Made by a program: the position numbers and the translations under genes
Shown: positions 4,189 through 6,243 of the stretch, one piece after another
Layout of the letters: each line of letters opens with the position of its first letter
Numbering within the stretch: the stretch's first letter is position 1
The notes under the pieces: generated by a model
The model's input: only the letters and a program-made list of their open reading frames with translations
The model's database searches: none
Told to the model about the DNA's origin: nothing
NCBI GenBank assembly: GCA_018648945.1
Contig: JABGQJ010000464.1
Coordinates: forward strand, 1 to 6,243
Length of the DNA: 6,243 bases
Origin: Victivallales bacterium
GTDB taxonomy: Bacteria; Verrucomicrobiota; Lentisphaeria; Oligosphaerales; Lenti-02
Reading direction: 5' to 3'

Positions 4189-6243
4189 ATGAAGAAATGG
4201 TCAACGGCATGGATCTGGATGGTGCTCAGCGTGGCGCACGCGGGCACGGTGGCGATCCAGGATTTCGAGGACCGGCCGAACTACGGGCGCAACAGTCGGA
4301 CCTTCAAGCCGGATGGGAAGCCGCAGGCCAGCTATGTGCCTGACGCCGCAACGGGGAAGTGGGCCCTGCACTTGGCGATCCCACCTTGCGCCTCTGGTTA
4401 CTGGCAGATGACTGGGCAACCGGGGGAGGAGTGGGCGAAGGCCCGGCCAACGCACCTCGTGCTCTGGCATCGTAGTGTCGGCGGAGAAGCCAAGTTCCGC
4501 GTCGTGCTGCGCGAGGGGGAAGGGGAACGTTGGGTCCACAATTTGGTGGCGCAACCAGGCGCTTGGCGGCAGGCCTCGATCCCCCTTGCCGATCTGATAT
4601 GCCTTGGCGGCGGCAAGAGCGACCGCGTGTTTCAGCTTGAGCGGGTGCGGGTGTTCCAGCTCCAATGGGGTGGTTTGGCGGGGGATGCCACGTTGACGGT
4701 GGATGGTGTCTGCTTGACGGACCAGCCGGAACAGGCCAAGGCGGAGCTTGAGGATATCCCCGCCGACCGTCTGGGGTTCGTGCGGTCAGGCGGATGCGGA
4801 GTCGCCAATCTTGGGGGTGTCTGGGGGTTCCAACCAGCAACAGAAATCGGTGGAAAGGTGCCAAGAGAGGGCTGGCAGCCCATGACGATTGCCAAGGAAG
4901 ACACCTGGAAGCGAAATCACTGGGGCAAACACCGGCAGGAGTGGGCAAAGGCCACATGCGGCTGGTATCGGCGGCGGTTCGTGGTGCCGGAGGCAGCACG
5001 GAGGCGACACCTGAGGCTGCGCTTCGGAGCCGTTCACACAGAGGCGGAAGTGTGGCTGAACGGGCGGAAGATCGGGCGGCATGTGGGGGGATTGACGCCC
5101 TTCGAACTGCCGGTTGGGGCCGTGCCGGGCGATGGGGCGTGCGAGTTGATTGTGGGCTGCCGCAGCTCCTTGGCCAAGATCGAGCCGCAGCCTCTGGGGG
5201 CCATGCATCGCTTCCACGCCGGGATCTGGCAGAAGGTGGAACTGCTGGATCTGCCGCTCGTGCATGTGGCGGACGTGTTCGTCATGCCCTCTGTGCAGGA
5301 AAGGCGTCTGCGGGTGCTGGTGACCGTGCGCAATGCGAGTCCGGCCGAGGCGGTCGTGCCGGTGTCGGCCGAGGTGTTCGTCTCTGGCCGGAAGGCTGCA
5401 CCCGTCCTGCGTCTCTCGGCTGTGGCCGTGCCGGTTCCGGCTGGGCAGGAGAGGCAGGTGGAATTGGTCGCCCCCTGGGCTGACGCGCGTCTCTGGAGCT
5501 TCGAGGATCCGTTTCTGTATGATCTCGTGCCCCGGCTGGGCGGTCAGGCGGGGGTGCCGGTCCGCTTTGGCTTCCGTGAATTCCGGGTGGACGGGGAGGA
5601 TCTGCGGCTGAATGGTGACAAGGTCCGGCTGAAGGCGACCTGGGGGCACAGTGGGGAATGGTACTACGGACGGCCAAGCACCATCCGCGAGACGCTGCAG
5701 GTGATGCGCGAACAGAATCTGAATTGTGTTCGCTACCATGGGCAGCCCTTGCCGCCGTCCTTCCTGGATGCCGCGGACGAGGTGGGCATGCTCGTGGTGG
5801 CCGAGGCTGGGCTCTATCACAGGCCAGTGCACGAGAACTCCCTGACCCACACCCGTGAATGGGTGCTGCGAGACCGCAACCACCCCGCCATCGTGGTCTG
5901 GAGTGGGAGCAATGAATTCGGCCACTGGATCGTGCCGCGCGACCCGGAGAAGACGGGCTTCCTGCTCCGCCAGGAGGCACTCATCCGCGGACTGGACCCC
6001 ACGCGTCCGGTCATGCAGCATGGCTACGGGCCGATGGCTGGGAAGGAGGAGATCTACAACATCCACTACCCGGAACGCGGGTTCGGCATGTTGCCCAACT
6101 GCTTCCGCTGGCCTACGGAGCCGAGCGTGGAGATCAGTCCCCACTACTACGACTTCCACAAGCGTTCCCGGACGCCGCTGGCCATCGGCGAGCACCTGCT
6201 GGGAACCGGTGGCAAGGAAGCGTTGTTCGTCGGTGACCGCGAC
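4189..6243 (+). CDS. Secreted glycoside hydrolase family 2-type enzyme with extra N-terminal domain, 3' end outside window
   Basis: I read this frame codon by codon: it is open for 685 codons with no stop and is cut by the window end. A signal peptide (MKK, then a hydrophobic core, AHA before a likely cleavage after Ala18) sends it to the periplasm or outside. Residues about 20-178 look like a beta-sandwich carbohydrate-binding-like region, starting VAIQDFED and ending LTVDGVCLTD. Residues about 205-354 form the GH2 sugar-binding domain (NLGGVWGF, WYRRRFVVP at 259-267, AEVWLNGRKIG, GIWQKVELLD). About 355-460 is the Ig-like GH2 domain, and from about 470 the TIM barrel. The acid/base motif DRNHPAIVVWSGSNE (562-576) agrees with the GH2 signature as I remember it, with Glu576 as acid/base. 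Glu668 in PLAIGEHLL is a candidate nucleophile. The usual NxxRxxHYP block reads NCVRYHGQP (512-520). Substrate could be a beta-galactoside, glucuronide or mannoside; I cannot choose. It lies 54 bases after the hydrolase. Confidence 0.88.
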   Translation, partial: MKKWSTAWIWMVLSVAHAGTVAIQDFEDRPNYGRNSRTFKPDGKPQASYVPDAATGKWALHLAIPPCASGYWQMTGQPGEEWAKARPTHLVLWHRSVGGEAKFRVVLREGEGERWVHNLVAQPGAWRQASIPLADLICLGGGKSDRVFQLERVRVFQLQWGGLAGDATLTVDGVCLTDQPEQAKAELEDIPADRLGFVRSGGCGVANLGGVWGFQPATEIGGKVPREGWQPMTIAKEDTWKRNHWGKHRQEWAKATCGWYRRRFVVPEAARRRHLRLRFGAVHTEAEVWLNGRKIGRHVGGLTPFELPVGAVPGDGACELIVGCRSSLAKIEPQPLGAMHRFHAGIWQKVELLDLPLVHVADVFVMPSVQERRLRVLVTVRNASPAEAVVPVSAEVFVSGRKAAPVLRLSAVAVPVPAGQERQVELVAPWADARLWSFEDPFLYDLVPRLGGQAGVPVRFGFREFRVDGEDLRLNGDKVRLKATWGHSGEWYYGRPSTIRETLQVMREQNLNCVRYHGQPLPPSFLDAADEVGMLVVAEAGLYHRPVHENSLTHTREWVLRDRNHPAIVVWSGSNEFGHWIVPRDPEKTGFLLRQEALIRGLDPTRPVMQHGYGPMAGKEEIYNIHYPERGFGMLPNCFRWPTEPSVEISPHYYDFHKRSRTPLAIGEHLLGTGGKEALFVGDRD

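Noticed and set aside
4786..6195. 469-codon open frame on the - strand
   Set aside because: It lies antisense to the GH2-type gene, whose + frame has a signal peptide and clear family motifs. The - product is rich in His, Pro, Arg and Gln with no recognisable domain, as expected for an antisense frame of GC-rich coding DNA.
1..6243. CRISPR array, tRNA/rRNA, insertion sequence or attachment site
   Set aside because: No spaced repeat series, no tRNA-like cloverleaf, no transposase or integrase motif and no terminal inverted repeats were seen; the only direct repeat noted is the 14-base pair within a permease gene.

Overview
This is a GC-rich bacterial window (roughly 60-65% GC by eye) with every convincing gene on the + strand. 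The lineage cannot be fixed from the sequence. Receiver-domain style, a three-part ABC-2 exporter, a serine hydrolase and a secreted GH2-type glycosidase would suit a large-genome environmental bacterium (for example of the Planctomycetes/Verrucomicrobia kind), but that is a guess.

Layout. Positions 1-288 hold the C-terminal 95 residues of a two-component receiver domain, probably the tail of a hybrid sensor kinase. Positions 289-521 are a 233-base non-coding gap with a good 8-bp stem-loop (331-353) and a weak promoter-like pair just before the next gene. Positions 522-4134 are a tightly packed four-gene unit: an ABC ATPase (522-1505), a first ABC-2 permease (1502-2290), a second ABC-2 permease (2291-3088) and a serine hydrolase of the beta-lactamase/S12 type (3088-4134). 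The junctions are ATGA (4-base overlap), TAG directly followed by ATG, and TGATG (1-base overlap), so the four are very likely co-transcribed and translationally coupled. After 54 bases without an obvious terminator, 4189-6243 is the start of a large exported glycoside hydrolase of family 2 type, open for 685 codons and cut by the window end.

How they may work together. The ATPase and the two unlike permeases match the pattern of the uncharacterised ABC-2 trio COG4586/COG4587/COG3694 and should form one heteromeric exporter in the cytoplasmic membrane; its substrate is unknown. The serine hydrolase has no signal peptide and about ten cysteines, so it probably acts in the cytoplasm, and its coupling to the exporter suggests work on the same substrate or a precursor of it. 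The GH2-type enzyme has a clear signal peptide and an extra N-terminal beta-sandwich-like region; its link to the exporter is only positional.

I found no mobile element, CRISPR array, RNA gene or defence system. The observations most worth a second look are the coupled exporter-hydrolase unit, the altered ABC signature (LSLGL), the YSC form of the hydrolase's second active-site motif, and the unusual domain layout and diverged first GH2 motif of the last gene.
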